Positions 16,909 to 26,136 of a DNA stretch of 64,000 bases are shown here, one piece after another; the stretch's first letter is position 1, and each line of letters opens with the position of its first letter. The notes below the pieces were generated by a model. It saw nothing but the letters and a program-made list of their open reading frames with translations. It was not told where the DNA came from and did not search any database. The stretch covers positions 1 to 64,000 of the forward strand of contig QMRC01000004.1 of the NCBI GenBank assembly GCA_003649205.1, given 5' to 3'. A program made the position numbers and the translations under genes. The stretch comes from Thermoprotei archaeon. Lineage in GTDB: Archaea > Thermoproteota > Thermoprotei > Thermoproteales > B15-G16.

Positions 16909-18828
16909 TTATCTCAACCTCATTGCATCCAAGTTCGCTAATACAGCTGTCTTAATTCTAAACAACCTCTCAATAGCTATTGAGAGGTCAAAGATCTTAC
17001 TTCTCTCCCCATGGCACAGCACTATTCTCTCAGGTTTAGGCTCGATGTTCTTAACGTAGGCTAGTAACTGTGACCTATCGCTATGTCCTGAAAATCCATC
17101 AACCTTATGCACCTCCATCCTAACCTTGATTACCTCTAACTTACCTTCAGGACTCATCATGTGAACTTCCCTAAGACCATCGAGAATTCTCCTACCAAGA
17201 GTACCCTCAATCTGGTAGCTAACGAAGATAATGCTATTCCTCGGATCATCTGCGAGATACCTGAAGTACTCCATAACAGGACCACCGGTTAGCATTCCGG
17301 AGGTAGCCATGATGATACAGGGTTCCTTCTGCTGAGCTATCTCAATTCTCTGACTAGGGGAAGTCACTGCTGTGAAGTACTCAGAGACGAAGGGATTCTC
17401 ATCTCTGTAAATCTTCTTCTGCAACTCCTTACTGAGGTACTCCGGAAAAGCTGTATGTATTGCAGTTGCCTCTATGAGTAAACCCTCGATGAATACAGGT
17501 ACTGCAGGCAGCTTACCACTCTTCATAGCTTCATCGAGAACCACCATTATTTCCTGAGCTCTACCAACACTGAGGACAGGTATGAGCACCTTACCACCAC
17601 GTTCAAGGGTCCTCCTAACGATGTCGATAAATGTACGCTCAGTCTCCTCTCTAGATGGCATCTTATCCTCTCTACCACCGTACGTACTCTCCATTATGAG
17701 AACCTCAACTCTTGGAAATTGATAAGCAGCCTTATCTAGCAACCTTGTTTTACCGAACTTGAAGTCACTGGTGTACACTATGTTGCATAGGCCATTACCT
17801 ATGTGTAGGTGGGCTATAGCTGATCCAAGTATGTGCCCAGCTGGATACAGCGTCAACTTAACGTCAGGTGCTACATCAGTTACCTCACCATACTCAAGAG
17901 GTATCACGTGAGCTAGTGCATCCTGTACATCCCTCTTACTGTATATCGGTACCTTACCCTCCTTCTCAGCAACCTCAACGTAGTCATTTAGTGCGAGTGC
18001 CATGAGGTAGAGAGTTGGTTGTGTACAGTAGACCGGTCCCTGATAACCATACTTGAAGAGGTACGGTAGAAAACCACAGTGATCTAGATGTGCATGCGTT
18101 ATGACTATTGCATCTATTTTATCTAGATCGAACTCCTCAACATCTATGTACGGGTACTCCTCAGTATATCCAGGCTTTATACCACAGTCGAGGAGTATGT
18201 TACTCTCCTTCGTCTGAACAAGTATCATACTCCTACCAACTTCTTGAAAACCGCCAAGAGCAACAATCCTAACACGGTAATCCCTAAGCAACACTAGATC
18301 CCTATGAATTCTGTGCCCCAACCTCATCAACATGTCCTTCCTCTCATCAGCTCTAGAGTAGAGGAGTTCCCTAACCTGTCTCACGATCTTAGACTCAAAA
18401 GCAGCAGCTCTCAATACCTTCGGTCTCCAATTAGTTATCGAAGCAATTTGCTTCAGAATCTGTCCGCCCTTACCTATAACAGCACCGACTTTGAGGGCTT
18501 CAATAATGACCTCACCGGTGGTCTTATCAAAGAACATGTTAACAATACCTGCATCTGAAGGAACTAGCTCCCTAATGATCTTCTCGGCTTCCTTCTCACT
18601 CATTCTAAACCTTGGATCAGCTCTAACGACCAACCTCTTCTTGAAGTCCTTAGCTAACTTCCTAATAACCTCGTCATTCTCCATGAAGTAAGCTAGCTTT
18701 GTTGTGTAGATAGCTATGACAGGCCCCTCAAATTCAATACTAGTAACCTTGACATCGCTGGGTAGTGAATCAATTAAAGACTTATACAGCTGCTTAACTA
18801 ATTCTTGCTTGCTAATCACAGTATTCAC
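16909..18828 (-). CDS. aCPSF1/FttA: KH-domain beta-CASP ribonuclease, transcription termination factor
   Basis: A 639-residue protein. The N-terminal 150 residues hold KH domains (AVIGKGGQILKQI). Then comes a metallo-beta-lactamase domain with THAHLDHCG and a beta-CASP domain with MESTYGGR, ATSGMLTGG and GFSGHSDR. In archaea this family cleaves nascent RNA after U-rich tracts and terminates transcription. Length and motifs are complete. A TATA-like GGTTTTAATTT lies upstream near 18890 on the minus strand. Confidence 0.95.
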   Translation of the reverse strand: MNTVISKQELVKQLYKSLIDSLPSDVKVTSIEFEGPVIAIYTTKLAYFMENDEVIRKLAKDFKKRLVVRADPRFRMSEKEAEKIIRELVPSDAGIVNMFFDKTTGEVIIEALKVGAVIGKGGQILKQIASITNWRPKVLRAAAFESKIVRQVRELLYSRADERKDMLMRLGHRIHRDLVLLRDYRVRIVALGGFQEVGRSMILVQTKESNILLDCGIKPGYTEEYPYIDVEEFDLDKIDAIVITHAHLDHCGFLPYLFKYGYQGPVYCTQPTLYLMALALNDYVEVAEKEGKVPIYSKRDVQDALAHVIPLEYGEVTDVAPDVKLTLYPAGHILGSAIAHLHIGNGLCNIVYTSDFKFGKTRLLDKAAYQFPRVEVLIMESTYGGREDKMPSREETERTFIDIVRRTLERGGKVLIPVLSVGRAQEIMVVLDEAMKSGKLPAVPVFIEGLLIEATAIHTAFPEYLSKELQKKIYRDENPFVSEYFTAVTSPSQRIEIAQQKEPCIIMATSGMLTGGPVMEYFRYLADDPRNSIIFVSYQIEGTLGRRILDGLREVHMMSPEGKLEVIKVRMEVHKVDGFSGHSDRSQLLAYVKNIEPKPERIVLCHGERSKIFDLSIAIERLFRIKTAVLANLDAMRLR

Positions 18829-18917
18829 CTAGGAGTAGCTAAGCCTGTACTAGGAAGTAGCTCAAGGAATTCACGTAGTCGAGAAATTAAAACCTTTCAT
18901 CTAGATTCAGGTACACC

Positions 18918-19613
18918 CTACCTACTCCTCTTTATTTTCCTAATGAACCCTTCAGTTTCAGAGTCACTCAACTCGACATACCCCTTATCGTAGCTTATGT
19001 AGGCAACATCAACACCCTCACCACTACCTGGATCCCTCCTCATAGCTGAGTACACAGCTCTAATAGCTAACTCAATAGCTTCCTTAATACTCATATCAGG
19101 ACTATACTGATCCTCAAGAACACCAAGTGCGGTTGGCGAGCCAGAGCCAGTAGCTATGTAGTCTCTCTCCTCAGTTACAGTACCAAACCAATCAACAGTG
19201 TAGATCTGTGGCCCTATGTCATCTATACCAGCAATTATTATGTGACTGAGCAGTATGGATGGTCTAGCTGAGAACAGTAATAAAGAGGCGAGAGATGCAA
19301 GAGACTTAATTCTTATTGGTCTTCTATTCACTAGCCTATAGTACTTAGACTCAGCTGTTAACCTATCAAGTATCTTCTGTGTATCAGCTACAGCACCAGA
19401 CATGGTAGCTGCTGCGTGGTCATCTATCTTCCAAATCTTCTTACCTTTCTTATGAGCTATGTAGAAACCACTGGTAACCCTTCTATCAGTAGCAAGGACA
19501 ACACCTTCCTTACACTTGATACCCACTGTTGTAGTTCCAGTCTTCAGAATCCTATCTAGATCACGAACACGAATCAAGTTCAGCACCCAAGATGTGTGAG
19601 ACATGTTAACCAC
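18918..19613 (-). CDS. psmB: 20S proteasome beta subunit
   Basis: A 231-residue beta subunit with a propeptide of about 26 residues, KTG preceding the catalytic threonine in TTTVGIKC, a conserved Lys (ATDRRVTSG region) and the GSGSPTALGVLEDQYSPDMS motif. Self-cleavage would expose Thr27. Starts at GTG 19613 or ATG 19604 are both possible. Only this beta subunit is in the window; a PAC2-type protein lies at 50.9 kb. It is divergent from the UPF0179 gene. Confidence 0.93.
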   Translation of the reverse strand: MVNMSHTSWVLNLIRVRDLDRILKTGTTTVGIKCKEGVVLATDRRVTSGFYIAHKKGKKIWKIDDHAAATMSGAVADTQKILDRLTAESKYYRLVNRRPIRIKSLASLASLLLFSARPSILLSHIIIAGIDDIGPQIYTVDWFGTVTEERDYIATGSGSPTALGVLEDQYSPDMSIKEAIELAIRAVYSAMRRDPGSGEGVDVAYISYDKGYVELSDSETEGFIRKIKRSR

Positions 19614-19641
19614 TTAAAAGTGTATTGGAGTTATCTACAGC

Positions 19642-20103
19642 GTGAGAGTTAGGAGATTAATTACGCTTATCTCTGAAGAAGTTGCCGTAGAGGGGTACAG
19701 ATTTAGGTTAACAGGTACAGTACCAAGTGAGTGCAGGAGCTGTAAGCTGTATAGAGTGTGTATCGGTAATCTGAAGCTAGGGATTGAGTACATGGTAGTT
19801 GCTGTCAGGAGAGTAAAGCACTACTGCCCACTACTAGGTAGCTACGTTAGAGTTGTTGAAGTTGAACCACAACCAATTGAGTTAGCTGTTGAAGATAGTA
19901 TGGCAGTTCAAGACATTGTCTTTACCTACAGAGCGAAGGGGTGTAGAGATAGTTCATGCCCTGCGTACAGATTGTGTAACAATAGATTGATTGAAGGTAC
20001 GAAGTTGAAGATAATTTCTGTGAGTAGTGAGAAATTTAGCTGTAGATACTACGGTCTAGTGAGGAAAGTCCTTTGCATACCAGTTGATTACCTACTCAGC
20101 TAA
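19642..20103 (+). CDS. UPF0179 family protein
   Basis: A 153-residue cysteine-rich protein with CRSCKLYRVC (residues about 33-42) and a second set CRDSSCPAYRLC (about 118-129), the layout of the archaeal UPF0179 family. Two metal or iron-sulfur sites are plausible. Function is unknown. The start is GTG 19642. Its 3' end overlaps the convergent FKBP gene by 12 bases. Confidence 0.8.
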   Translation: MRVRRLITLISEEVAVEGYRFRLTGTVPSECRSCKLYRVCIGNLKLGIEYMVVAVRRVKHYCPLLGSYVRVVEVEPQPIELAVEDSMAVQDIVFTYRAKGCRDSSCPAYRLCNNRLIEGTKLKIISVSSEKFSCRYYGLVRKVLCIPVDYLLS

Positions 20104-20781
20104 AGGCACCTTCTCAATAAATGTTATCTCAGTTACATCCTTGATGTACTTCTTGACATCCCTAATGAAGAGTCTGAGTACTGCACCTAAGTTATCCACG
20201 TTTACCGCTGTCCTAGGTAGCTCTATCGTTACCTTACTACCCTCAATCTTCACACCTATGTCCTCCCTCTTAAGTGAGGTAGCCCACCTATGTAGTAACT
20301 CCTTCAACTTCTCACTCAAGTCCTCAATCTTCTTGACAATCCTAACCCTAAACACCAAGGTCTTACCTGCTAGTGGATGGTTGAAGTCAAGTAGTACACG
20401 ACCACCTGTAATAGCTCTCACAATAGCTTTCTGACCATCAATTTCAACAACCTCATTAATTCTCGGAGTTATGTTCCTACGTAGGAGTTCCCTCAGAGGA
20501 ACAACCCTAACCTTATTTGGATCCCTAGGACCAAAGGCTTGTTCAGGAGGGACCTCAACAACTACTTCCTGACTGACATCAGCTCTCTTCAACGCCTCTT
20601 CAACTGGTTTAAGTAATGTACCCTCACCAAGTATAACTAACTTAGCACCATATTCCTCATCAGGACTATATATACCAGCCTTCTTAGCTTCTTCCTCACT
20701 CGTTGTATCAACCACCTTACCATCTTCCTTAGTAGTTACTGTGTACTCGATAAGTAGGAAGTCACCCTCACTAAACGGCAC
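20092..20781 (-). CDS. FKBP-type peptidyl-prolyl isomerase, SlyD-like
   Basis: A 229-residue protein starting at GTG 20781, 5 bases after GGAGGTG. The FKBP half (residues 1-85) contains the archaeal pattern LILGEGTLLKPVEEAL and VPPEQAFGPRDP, interrupted by the insert-in-flap (IF) chaperone domain, with FNHPLAGKTLVFRV completing the fold. A C-terminal domain of about 75 residues is typical of archaeal long FKBPs. It catalyses prolyl isomerisation and acts as a chaperone in the cytosol. Its 5' leader contains a C/D-box-like element. Confidence 0.88.
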   Translation of the reverse strand: MPFSEGDFLLIEYTVTTKEDGKVVDTTSEEEAKKAGIYSPDEEYGAKLVILGEGTLLKPVEEALKRADVSQEVVVEVPPEQAFGPRDPNKVRVVPLRELLRRNITPRINEVVEIDGQKAIVRAITGGRVLLDFNHPLAGKTLVFRVRIVKKIEDLSEKLKELLHRWATSLKREDIGVKIEGSKVTIELPRTAVNVDNLGAVLRLFIRDVKKYIKDVTEITFIEKVPLAE

Positions 20782-20797
20782 ATTCCCACCTCCGACA

Positions 20798-20845
20798 TCA
20801 GATGGGGACTGCTCTTCACCGATCTAAGCAGGTCAGTTTCATCAT
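20798..20845 (-). ncRNA. weak C/D-box-like element in the FKBP leader
   Basis: Minus strand: box C ATGATGA (20839-20845, perfect), 12-nt guide AACTGACCTGCT, very degenerate D' TAGA, 3-nt spacer, C' GTGAAGA (one mismatch), 11-nt guide GCAGTCCCCAT, box D CTGA (20798-20801). The element spacing matches the stronger sRNAs, but there is no terminal stem. It sits between the FKBP TATA region and its ribosome binding site. A chance match is possible. Confidence 0.3.
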
Positions 20846-20891
20846 TCACGTACCCCTAATCCATTCAAGTATATAAGTTTACTCAGGTACT

Positions 20892-21179
20892 CTACTCAGG
20901 TCCTGAACCTGCTGTAGCTCCTGAAGAGACCTCGGGACCAGTGATTCCCGACCCAGCTTCGATGGCTGCTCTCTCCTCAGCTTCTCTAGCTCTCATCCTC
21001 AGCTTAACTAGGTGAGTTATGTAGCCAGCAACCCTATTTCTTAACTTCTTTGACCTTATATCAGTGAGTAACTGAACTAACCTCTTATTCGTCTCGAAAT
21101 CTGTCGTGAACCTATCCGGATACAGCTCGAGAAGTTCCTTAGCTATGTTCTTAATTAACTTAGGCCTAACCTTACCCAT
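20892..21179 (-). CDS. rps17e: small-subunit ribosomal protein eS17
   Basis: The start is ATG 21179 ([18 protein letters not shown]), which matches the family; a longer frame to 21221 is an extension through the promoter. The 95-residue protein has the S17e core ([24 protein letters not shown]) and a Gly/Ser-rich acidic tail of about 25 residues. A TATA box abutting G5 lies at 21207-21218. Confidence 0.93.
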   Translation of the reverse strand: MGKVRPKLIKNIAKELLELYPDRFTTDFETNKRLVQLLTDIRSKKLRNRVAGYITHLVKLRMRAREAEERAAIEAGSGITGPEVSSGATAGSGPE

Positions 21180-21206
21180 GGAGACACCGAAACCAATGAG
21201 TAGTAA

Positions 21207-21218
21207 CCCCCTAAAATA
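21207..21218 (-). promoter_or_regulatory. eS17 promoter: TATA box abutting G5
   Basis: On the minus strand TATTTTAGGGGG lies about 36 bases before the eS17 ATG. The identical 12-mer occurs at 55267-55278 upstream of another minus-strand gene. Related TATA plus G-tract arrangements occur at 1311, 5661 and 53719. Confidence 0.5.
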
Positions 21219-21256
21219 CACTTACTCAACTAGTCCACAGCAAACAAACAGAAAGG

Positions 21257-21305
21257 TTTAAATAGAAGCGCTAGAGCACGTTCGTGGAGAATGAGATAAG
21301 GTGAT
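21257..21305 (+). promoter_or_regulatory. thermosome promoter and ribosome binding site
   Basis: TTTAAATA at 21257-21264 is followed by a leader of roughly 25 bases and GGTGAT at 21300-21305, 5 bases before ATG 21311. This is a textbook archaeal arrangement for a highly expressed chaperonin. Confidence 0.7.
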
Positions 21306-21310
21306 TAGGT

Positions 21311-22963
21311 ATGTCCGCCTCGCAACCACAACAAGCAACACTAGCTCAAATCGGTGGTGTACCAGTACTAATCTTAAAGGAAGGTACACAGAGAACGTTC
21401 GGTAGAGAAGCACTGAGAGTAAACATCATGGCAGCGAGAGCAGTAGCCGAAGTACTAAGAACGACACTAGGACCAAAGGGTATGGACAAGATGCTAATCG
21501 ATAGCCTAGGCGACATAACGATAACCAATGACGGAGCAACGATCCTAGATGAGATGGATATCCAGCACCCAGCAGCAAAGCTACTAGTTGAGGTAGCTAA
21601 GGCACAGGACGATGAGGTTGGTGATGGTACAACAACAGCAGTAGTAATAGCTGGTGAACTACTGAAGGAAGCAGAGAACCTACTAGCAAAGAACATACAC
21701 CCAACACTCATAATCCATGGATACAAGAGAGCACTAGAGAAATCGATTGAGATACTGAAGAAGATAGCTATACCAGTCAGCAGAGACGATACAGCAATGC
21801 TAAAGAAAGTAGCAATGACAGCAATGCACGGAAAGGCAATAGCAGGAGTTAGAGATTACTTCGCAGAACTAGCAGTAAATGCAGTTAGAGAGGTAGCAGA
21901 GCAGAGAGGTGATAGGTGGTTCGTAGATCTAGACAACATACAGATAATAAAGAAGCACGGTGGAAGCCTACTAGATAGCAAGCTAGTTAATGGAGTCATA
22001 ATCGACAAGGAGGTTGTTCATCCTCAGATGCCTAAGAGGGTTGAGAAGGCTAAGATAGCTCTACTAGATTGCCCACTAGAAGTAGAGAAGACCGAGATCG
22101 ATGCAGAGATCAGAATCACGAGTCCAGATCAGATGAAGGCATTCCTAGATGAGGAGGAGAGAATACTGAGGCAGATGGTCGAGAAGATAGCTAGCGTAGG
22201 TGCGAACGTAGTCTTCACGACAAAGGGCATCGATGATCTAGCTCAGCACTTCCTAGCAAAGAAAGGCATACTAGCAGCTAGAAGAGTGAAGAAGAGTGAC
22301 ATCGAGAAACTAGCTAGAGCAACAGGAGCAAGAATCGTAACGAGAATCGAGGACCTATCTGAGGCAGATCTAGGCTACGCAGAGCTAGTTGAGGAGAGAA
22401 AGGTTGGCGATGAGAAGATGATATTTGTTGAAGGGTGTAAGAACCCAAGATCAGTAGCAATCCTGATAAGAGGCGGTCTAGAAAAGCTAGTTGACGAGGC
22501 GGAGAGGAACCTCGAGGATGGTCTAAGCGTAGTAGCTGACGTAGTTGAGGAGCCATACATAGTACCAGGTGGTGGTGCACCAGAAGTAGAGATAGCTAAG
22601 GCATTGAGACAGTACGCAACACAGGTAGGTGGTAGAGAACAGCTAGCAATAGAGGCATTCGCCAACGCAGTCGAGGTAATACCAAGAGCACTAGCAGAGA
22701 ACGCAGGACTAGACCCAGTAGACATCCTAGTAGAGCTAAGAGCAGCACACGAGAAACCAGATGGATGGAAGTACGGTGTGGATGTCTTCACAGGTAAGGT
22801 AGCAGACATGGTAGCATTAGGCGTAGTAGAGCCACTAGTAGTCAAGATAGAGGCATTAAAGGCAGCAGTTGAAGCAGCCTCAATGATACTGAGAATCGAC
22901 GACATAATTGCAGCATCAAAACTAGAAGAGAAAGGAAAGGAGAAGAAAGAAGAGGAGAAATAA
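21311..22963 (+). CDS. thsA: thermosome (group II chaperonin) subunit
   Basis: A 550-residue chaperonin subunit with the ATP-site motifs [17 protein letters not shown] and GDGTTTAVV in the N-terminal third. It has [13 protein letters not shown] near residue 420, and the C-terminal tail is charged (Glu/Lys). It assembles into a double-ring ATP-dependent folding machine in the cytosol. Whether it is the alpha or beta subunit cannot be told from one sequence, so the symbol is tentative. Confidence 0.95.
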   Translation: MSASQPQQATLAQIGGVPVLILKEGTQRTFGREALRVNIMAARAVAEVLRTTLGPKGMDKMLIDSLGDITITNDGATILDEMDIQHPAAKLLVEVAKAQDDEVGDGTTTAVVIAGELLKEAENLLAKNIHPTLIIHGYKRALEKSIEILKKIAIPVSRDDTAMLKKVAMTAMHGKAIAGVRDYFAELAVNAVREVAEQRGDRWFVDLDNIQIIKKHGGSLLDSKLVNGVIIDKEVVHPQMPKRVEKAKIALLDCPLEVEKTEIDAEIRITSPDQMKAFLDEEERILRQMVEKIASVGANVVFTTKGIDDLAQHFLAKKGILAARRVKKSDIEKLARATGARIVTRIEDLSEADLGYAELVEERKVGDEKMIFVEGCKNPRSVAILIRGGLEKLVDEAERNLEDGLSVVADVVEEPYIVPGGGAPEVEIAKALRQYATQVGGREQLAIEAFANAVEVIPRALAENAGLDPVDILVELRAAHEKPDGWKYGVDVFTGKVADMVALGVVEPLVVKIEALKAAVEAASMILRIDDIIAASKLEEKGKEKKEEEK

Positions 22964-23117
22964 CAACTTAAGCTCTACTTAACTAAGTTTTCCTCCTAAC
23001 CTTCTCAAGAACTTTAAAGATTTTTGAAATATTTTCTTTCCCACTTTGCTACGAGTAACATAAATCTTTAGAACATTTTAATTCATCTCCTCAGTAACTA
23101 CTAACTTAGGTGTTGAA
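22964..23117 (+). terminator. T-rich intergenic region after the thermosome gene
   Basis: The 154-base gap contains several T runs (TTTTCCTCC near 22989, ATTTTTGAAATATTTTC around 23019-23035), which fit archaeal U-tract termination for the thermosome transcript. A TTTTAATTC near 23076 may be the TATA box of the next gene. Confidence 0.45.
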
Positions 23118-23558
23118 ATGGAAATTATCAAGAATCTGTATGAAGCACTTCAACGAATCAAGGGGGTAAAGCCAAGGTTTGTAATAGCTTTTATAGGTGA
23201 TGAGCCACTAGCAATATACCCAGAGAGTGAGGAGGTAGATCCAAGACTATGTGCATTGGTCTACAGCAGCTACGTAGGACTCGAAGCAACAGTAAAGGAC
23301 ATAGCTACAGTAGAGAGCGTAGGTAGTGGCGAAAATCCACCAATGTTGGAGGAGGTCATGGTGACACTATCTCGAGGAAGCTCAGAAATGTACCTCTGCA
23401 TATACGGTTCAAAGACTAGTCTAGGGCTGCACGTACTACTCGGTGTACTAGTTGAGGGCAATCTACACACAGTACACAAGGCCATGATAAGGACAATAGC
23501 TAGAAACTACATGGTTAAGCTAGTGAACTACGTAGAGACTGAGTACGTAACTAAGTAA
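23118..23558 (+). CDS. unrecognised protein, possibly roadblock/LC7-like
   Basis: A 146-residue protein of alternating strands and helices (FVIAFIGDEPLAIYPE; MYLCIYGSKTSLGLHVLLG; a C-terminal helix). The length and the pattern of an early hydrophobic strand with a Gly turn recall roadblock/LC7 domains that regulate small GTPases, but no diagnostic motif is present. It is convergent with, and overlaps by 8 bases, the small GTPase gene, which is the second reason for the suggestion. Confidence 0.55.
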   Translation: MEIIKNLYEALQRIKGVKPRFVIAFIGDEPLAIYPESEEVDPRLCALVYSSYVGLEATVKDIATVESVGSGENPPMLEEVMVTLSRGSSEMYLCIYGSKTSLGLHVLLGVLVEGNLHTVHKAMIRTIARNYMVKLVNYVETEYVTK

Positions 23559-24144
23559 ACTTACTCAACTCAGCACACTTCCTAATGAAATCATCAACCC
23601 CACGTCTGTACAGTGCACTTGTCTCAACGTACTCCTGAATACCTAATCTCTTAGCAATCTCAGCACCTGGAAGAGCATTAGGTAGATCCTGCTTATTAGC
23701 AACAAGGAGAAGAACCTTGAACCTCACCTTCTCACTAACCTCTTTCAAAATCTTCTTACTGGCCTCAATACTTCTCTCATCACCTGAATCCACGACAAGA
23801 GCTACGACATCAACCTCCTTAGCACTAGTACTCAAGACTATGAGTCTCTGATGCCTAAACCTCTCATGACCAGGCGTACCAATGAACTTAATCTTCAAAA
23901 ACCTATCTGGCTCACCACTAGCTTCAGGAGGTACATAGCTAGTGTACCTACCTGTCTTAAGGTCGTAGATGATGATCCCTACATCCATGAATATCGTTGC
24001 ACCACTAGGCGCATTAACACTCTTAGCCCTCTCATCAATAGCGTGAATTAACGTAGTCTTACCAGCACCTGTAGGACCAGTGACCAATACCTTAACCTCC
24101 TTCAACCTAGTGAAGAACTTGATAGCACCAGCGAACTTTCTCAC
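23551..24144 (-). CDS. small Ras/Arf-like GTP-binding protein
   Basis: A 197-residue GTPase. G1 is GPTGAGKT near residue 23, G3 is FIGTPGHERFR near residue 89, and G4 is ANKQDLP near residue 151. The G3 Ala/Gly-Gln position is PGHER, so the usual catalytic Gln is His-flanked as in MglA/Gtr-like archaeal GTPases. It probably acts as a cytosolic switch. Its ATG overlaps the stop of the upstream gene (24141-24144), so the two are translationally coupled. Confidence 0.85.
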   Translation of the reverse strand: MRKFAGAIKFFTRLKEVKVLVTGPTGAGKTTLIHAIDERAKSVNAPSGATIFMDVGIIIYDLKTGRYTSYVPPEASGEPDRFLKIKFIGTPGHERFRHQRLIVLSTSAKEVDVVALVVDSGDERSIEASKKILKEVSEKVRFKVLLLVANKQDLPNALPGAEIAKRLGIQEYVETSALYRRGVDDFIRKCAELSKFT

Positions 24145-24788
24145 CTATATACCCTCAGAATACCTTTATCGATCAACTGTAGTAAATAGTTAACGAATTC
24201 CCTCCTAGGAATAGCTATCACAACCTCAAAGAACTTCCTAGGTAAAGTAACGAGAACCTTCTCCCACTCCTCAAGGAATTGAGGGACAGTAGCAGCGAGA
24301 ACCAACCTCACGTACGTGATGGGATCTCTCTTAGCCTCCTCCTCAGCAAAGTCAAGAACATACGTACTGTACTTAATTGCTCTAGAATCGAAATCCCCAT
24401 CGAGGTACTCAATAGGTACAAGGTGTTCACTACATAGCTCACCCTCCTCATACAGCTTCCTCAACACCTTAAGGTACTCAAATACGCTATCCCTGGAAAA
24501 CGGTATGTCATCCCTCCAAATAGCTAGAGCTAAGTCATCACCGAGGTAGAGAGCAAACTTCCTACCACCCAACTCAACGAGACAATACCTCTCAGAGCTA
24601 AGAGCAGCTATACTGAGACAGTTAGTAAATATGACCTGAGTCAACGTAGCCTCTCTCTCAAGCTCAAGCTCATCAACTATACTAGAGCTAAAGAAAGCTA
24701 CCAAGTCCGTAGTCTCAACATCACCACGAGGGACGTGAAAGAGCGCAACAACCAAGGAAACTTCACCTACCTCAAGAACTGGTGTCAC
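24141..24788 (-). CDS. unrecognised GTPase-linked protein
   Basis: A 215-residue acidic protein without signal peptide or membrane segment. It has a beta-rich first half (VGEVSLVVALFHV; FALYLGDDLALAIW) and a helical second half. It shares the ATGA overlap with the small GTPase, which strongly suggests a functional pair such as GTPase plus effector or regulator. No family was recognised. Confidence 0.6.
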   Translation of the reverse strand: MTPVLEVGEVSLVVALFHVPRGDVETTDLVAFFSSSIVDELELEREATLTQVIFTNCLSIAALSSERYCLVELGGRKFALYLGDDLALAIWRDDIPFSRDSVFEYLKVLRKLYEEGELCSEHLVPIEYLDGDFDSRAIKYSTYVLDFAEEEAKRDPITYVRLVLAATVPQFLEEWEKVLVTLPRKFFEVVIAIPRREFVNYLLQLIDKGILRVYR

Positions 24789-24803
24789 ACTAGGAAATAA
24801 AAG

Positions 24804-25889
24804 CTAAACTGAAGTACCGAAACTGTAGTGATACATCTTACCTAGGAACAACACCTCACCAGAAACACCAACACCACCACCACGCTTACCAGCACAGAAA
24901 CTAAGCGATGAGTGAGACATCAAGTTACACAAAACCTTCCTCTCAACACGAAATACCTCACCAACCCCCCTAAACTCATACTCCGAAACACAACCACAGA
25001 ACTCAGTAAACAACTCAAGAAGAAGCTCAAGAACAGTAACCCTACCCCTCGAGTACAGGGAACAGAGATTAAACCACCGCCCCCCACTACACAACAACTT
25101 AAACACACAACCAATGAAGTTAAGCCTAACATCATGAGGTAACCAATGCAGAAAACTAGACGAAACAACACAATCAAACCTACCACACCAATCACGAGCA
25201 TGAACAAAATCACTCAACTCACCAAAACCACACACCTCATACTCAATAGAGGAGAGGTAGCTCTCAGGAACACCAAACTCACCACACCACCTCTCAACAA
25301 CACCCCACCACTCACCACAAAGCTTCTCACTAGGGAGAACAGCAACATACCTAAACCTACCAACACCAGCACCACGAAGCATACGAAGAACAGCAACAGT
25401 AGCATCACCGTACGGAACACCAACAAACTCAACAACAGCAACCCCATCCCTAGGCTTAAAACCAAGGTAAGACAGCAAGGACTCCCTAGTGTAGAACATA
25501 GCAGGACACGCATGAAGCACGTTAAACACCATGAGGTAGAAACTCCTATCGAGAAGAGCACTAACCCTATCCTCACTCGACCTCAACCTATCGACAAGAC
25601 GCCTAACAAGAAAATCAACAGCAAGAGCAAAGTGAGGAGAGAACTCCCTGAGATCCCCAGAACTAGGAGGTTCAACACCCCTAACAACCAACCTACCACC
25701 AACCCACCTAAACACACCAGCAACCTCAAGAGCCTCAACAACCCTATACAGAAGATCACGATCAAGACCAAGCCTCCTAGCAACCTCAGAAACCGAGACA
25801 CCAGACTCAAGAAGAGAAACAACACCAACCTCCCTAAGAACATCAACCAACCTACAAACTAAGTAAGAATCAAGAACACGACAAAACAC
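24804..25889 (-). CDS. HTH plus O-methyltransferase-like protein
   Basis: GGAGGTG at 25894-25900 points to GTG 25889 as the start (361 residues), which matches the usual first helix (RVLDSYLVCRLVDVL); longer frames reach 25988. Residues about 25-70 form a winged-helix dimerisation-like domain (VSEVARRLGLDRDLLYRVVEALE). The rest resembles a SAM-methyltransferase fold (VAVVEFVGVPYGDA, then FDCVVSSSFLHWL), with a degenerate SAM loop. The coding strand is extremely G/T rich. A long open frame on the other strand is low-complexity and rejected. Confidence 0.65.
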   Translation of the reverse strand: MFCRVLDSYLVCRLVDVLREVGVVSLLESGVSVSEVARRLGLDRDLLYRVVEALEVAGVFRWVGGRLVVRGVEPPSSGDLREFSPHFALAVDFLVRRLVDRLRSSEDRVSALLDRSFYLMVFNVLHACPAMFYTRESLLSYLGFKPRDGVAVVEFVGVPYGDATVAVLRMLRGAGVGRFRYVAVLPSEKLCGEWWGVVERWCGEFGVPESYLSSIEYEVCGFGELSDFVHARDWCGRFDCVVSSSFLHWLPHDVRLNFIGCVFKLLCSGGRWFNLCSLYSRGRVTVLELLLELFTEFCGCVSEYEFRGVGEVFRVERKVLCNLMSHSSLSFCAGKRGGGVGVSGEVLFLGKMYHYSFGTSV

Positions 25890-26136
25890 ATGACACCTCC
25901 GACCACCAAAAAGACCAATAGGCACAGCAAACCCCAACAAAACAAATAGCAAATCCAGTACTTTAACATTACACCATAACACAGACACAACACAGATCAG
26001 AGCTGCAGACCCACATCACCAATCAGCAACAGAAACCACATCACCACAAAACAACCCACAGAACCAAAATAAAAACACAACCCAACAAAGAGAAAACCAT
26101 AAATTAACCCAAACAAAACCACAAACACGAGAAACA
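25890..26136. other. A/C-rich intergenic region upstream of tRNA-Trp
   Basis: About 250 bases with very few G on the plus strand and many CAACA/ACCA runs. No gene, repeat unit or palindrome was found. CATAAATTA around 26097-26106 could be the TATA box of tRNA-Trp, about 30-40 bases before its 5' end. The composition continues that of the adjoining methyltransferase-like gene and switches at the tRNA. Confidence 0.5.

Noticed and set aside
25146-25862. Long plus-strand open frame opposite the HTH-methyltransferase-like gene
   Set aside because: The translation is low-complexity (Thr, Asn, Pro, Lys) and simply mirrors the G/T-rich coding strand of the minus gene, which has a ribosome binding site and domain features.
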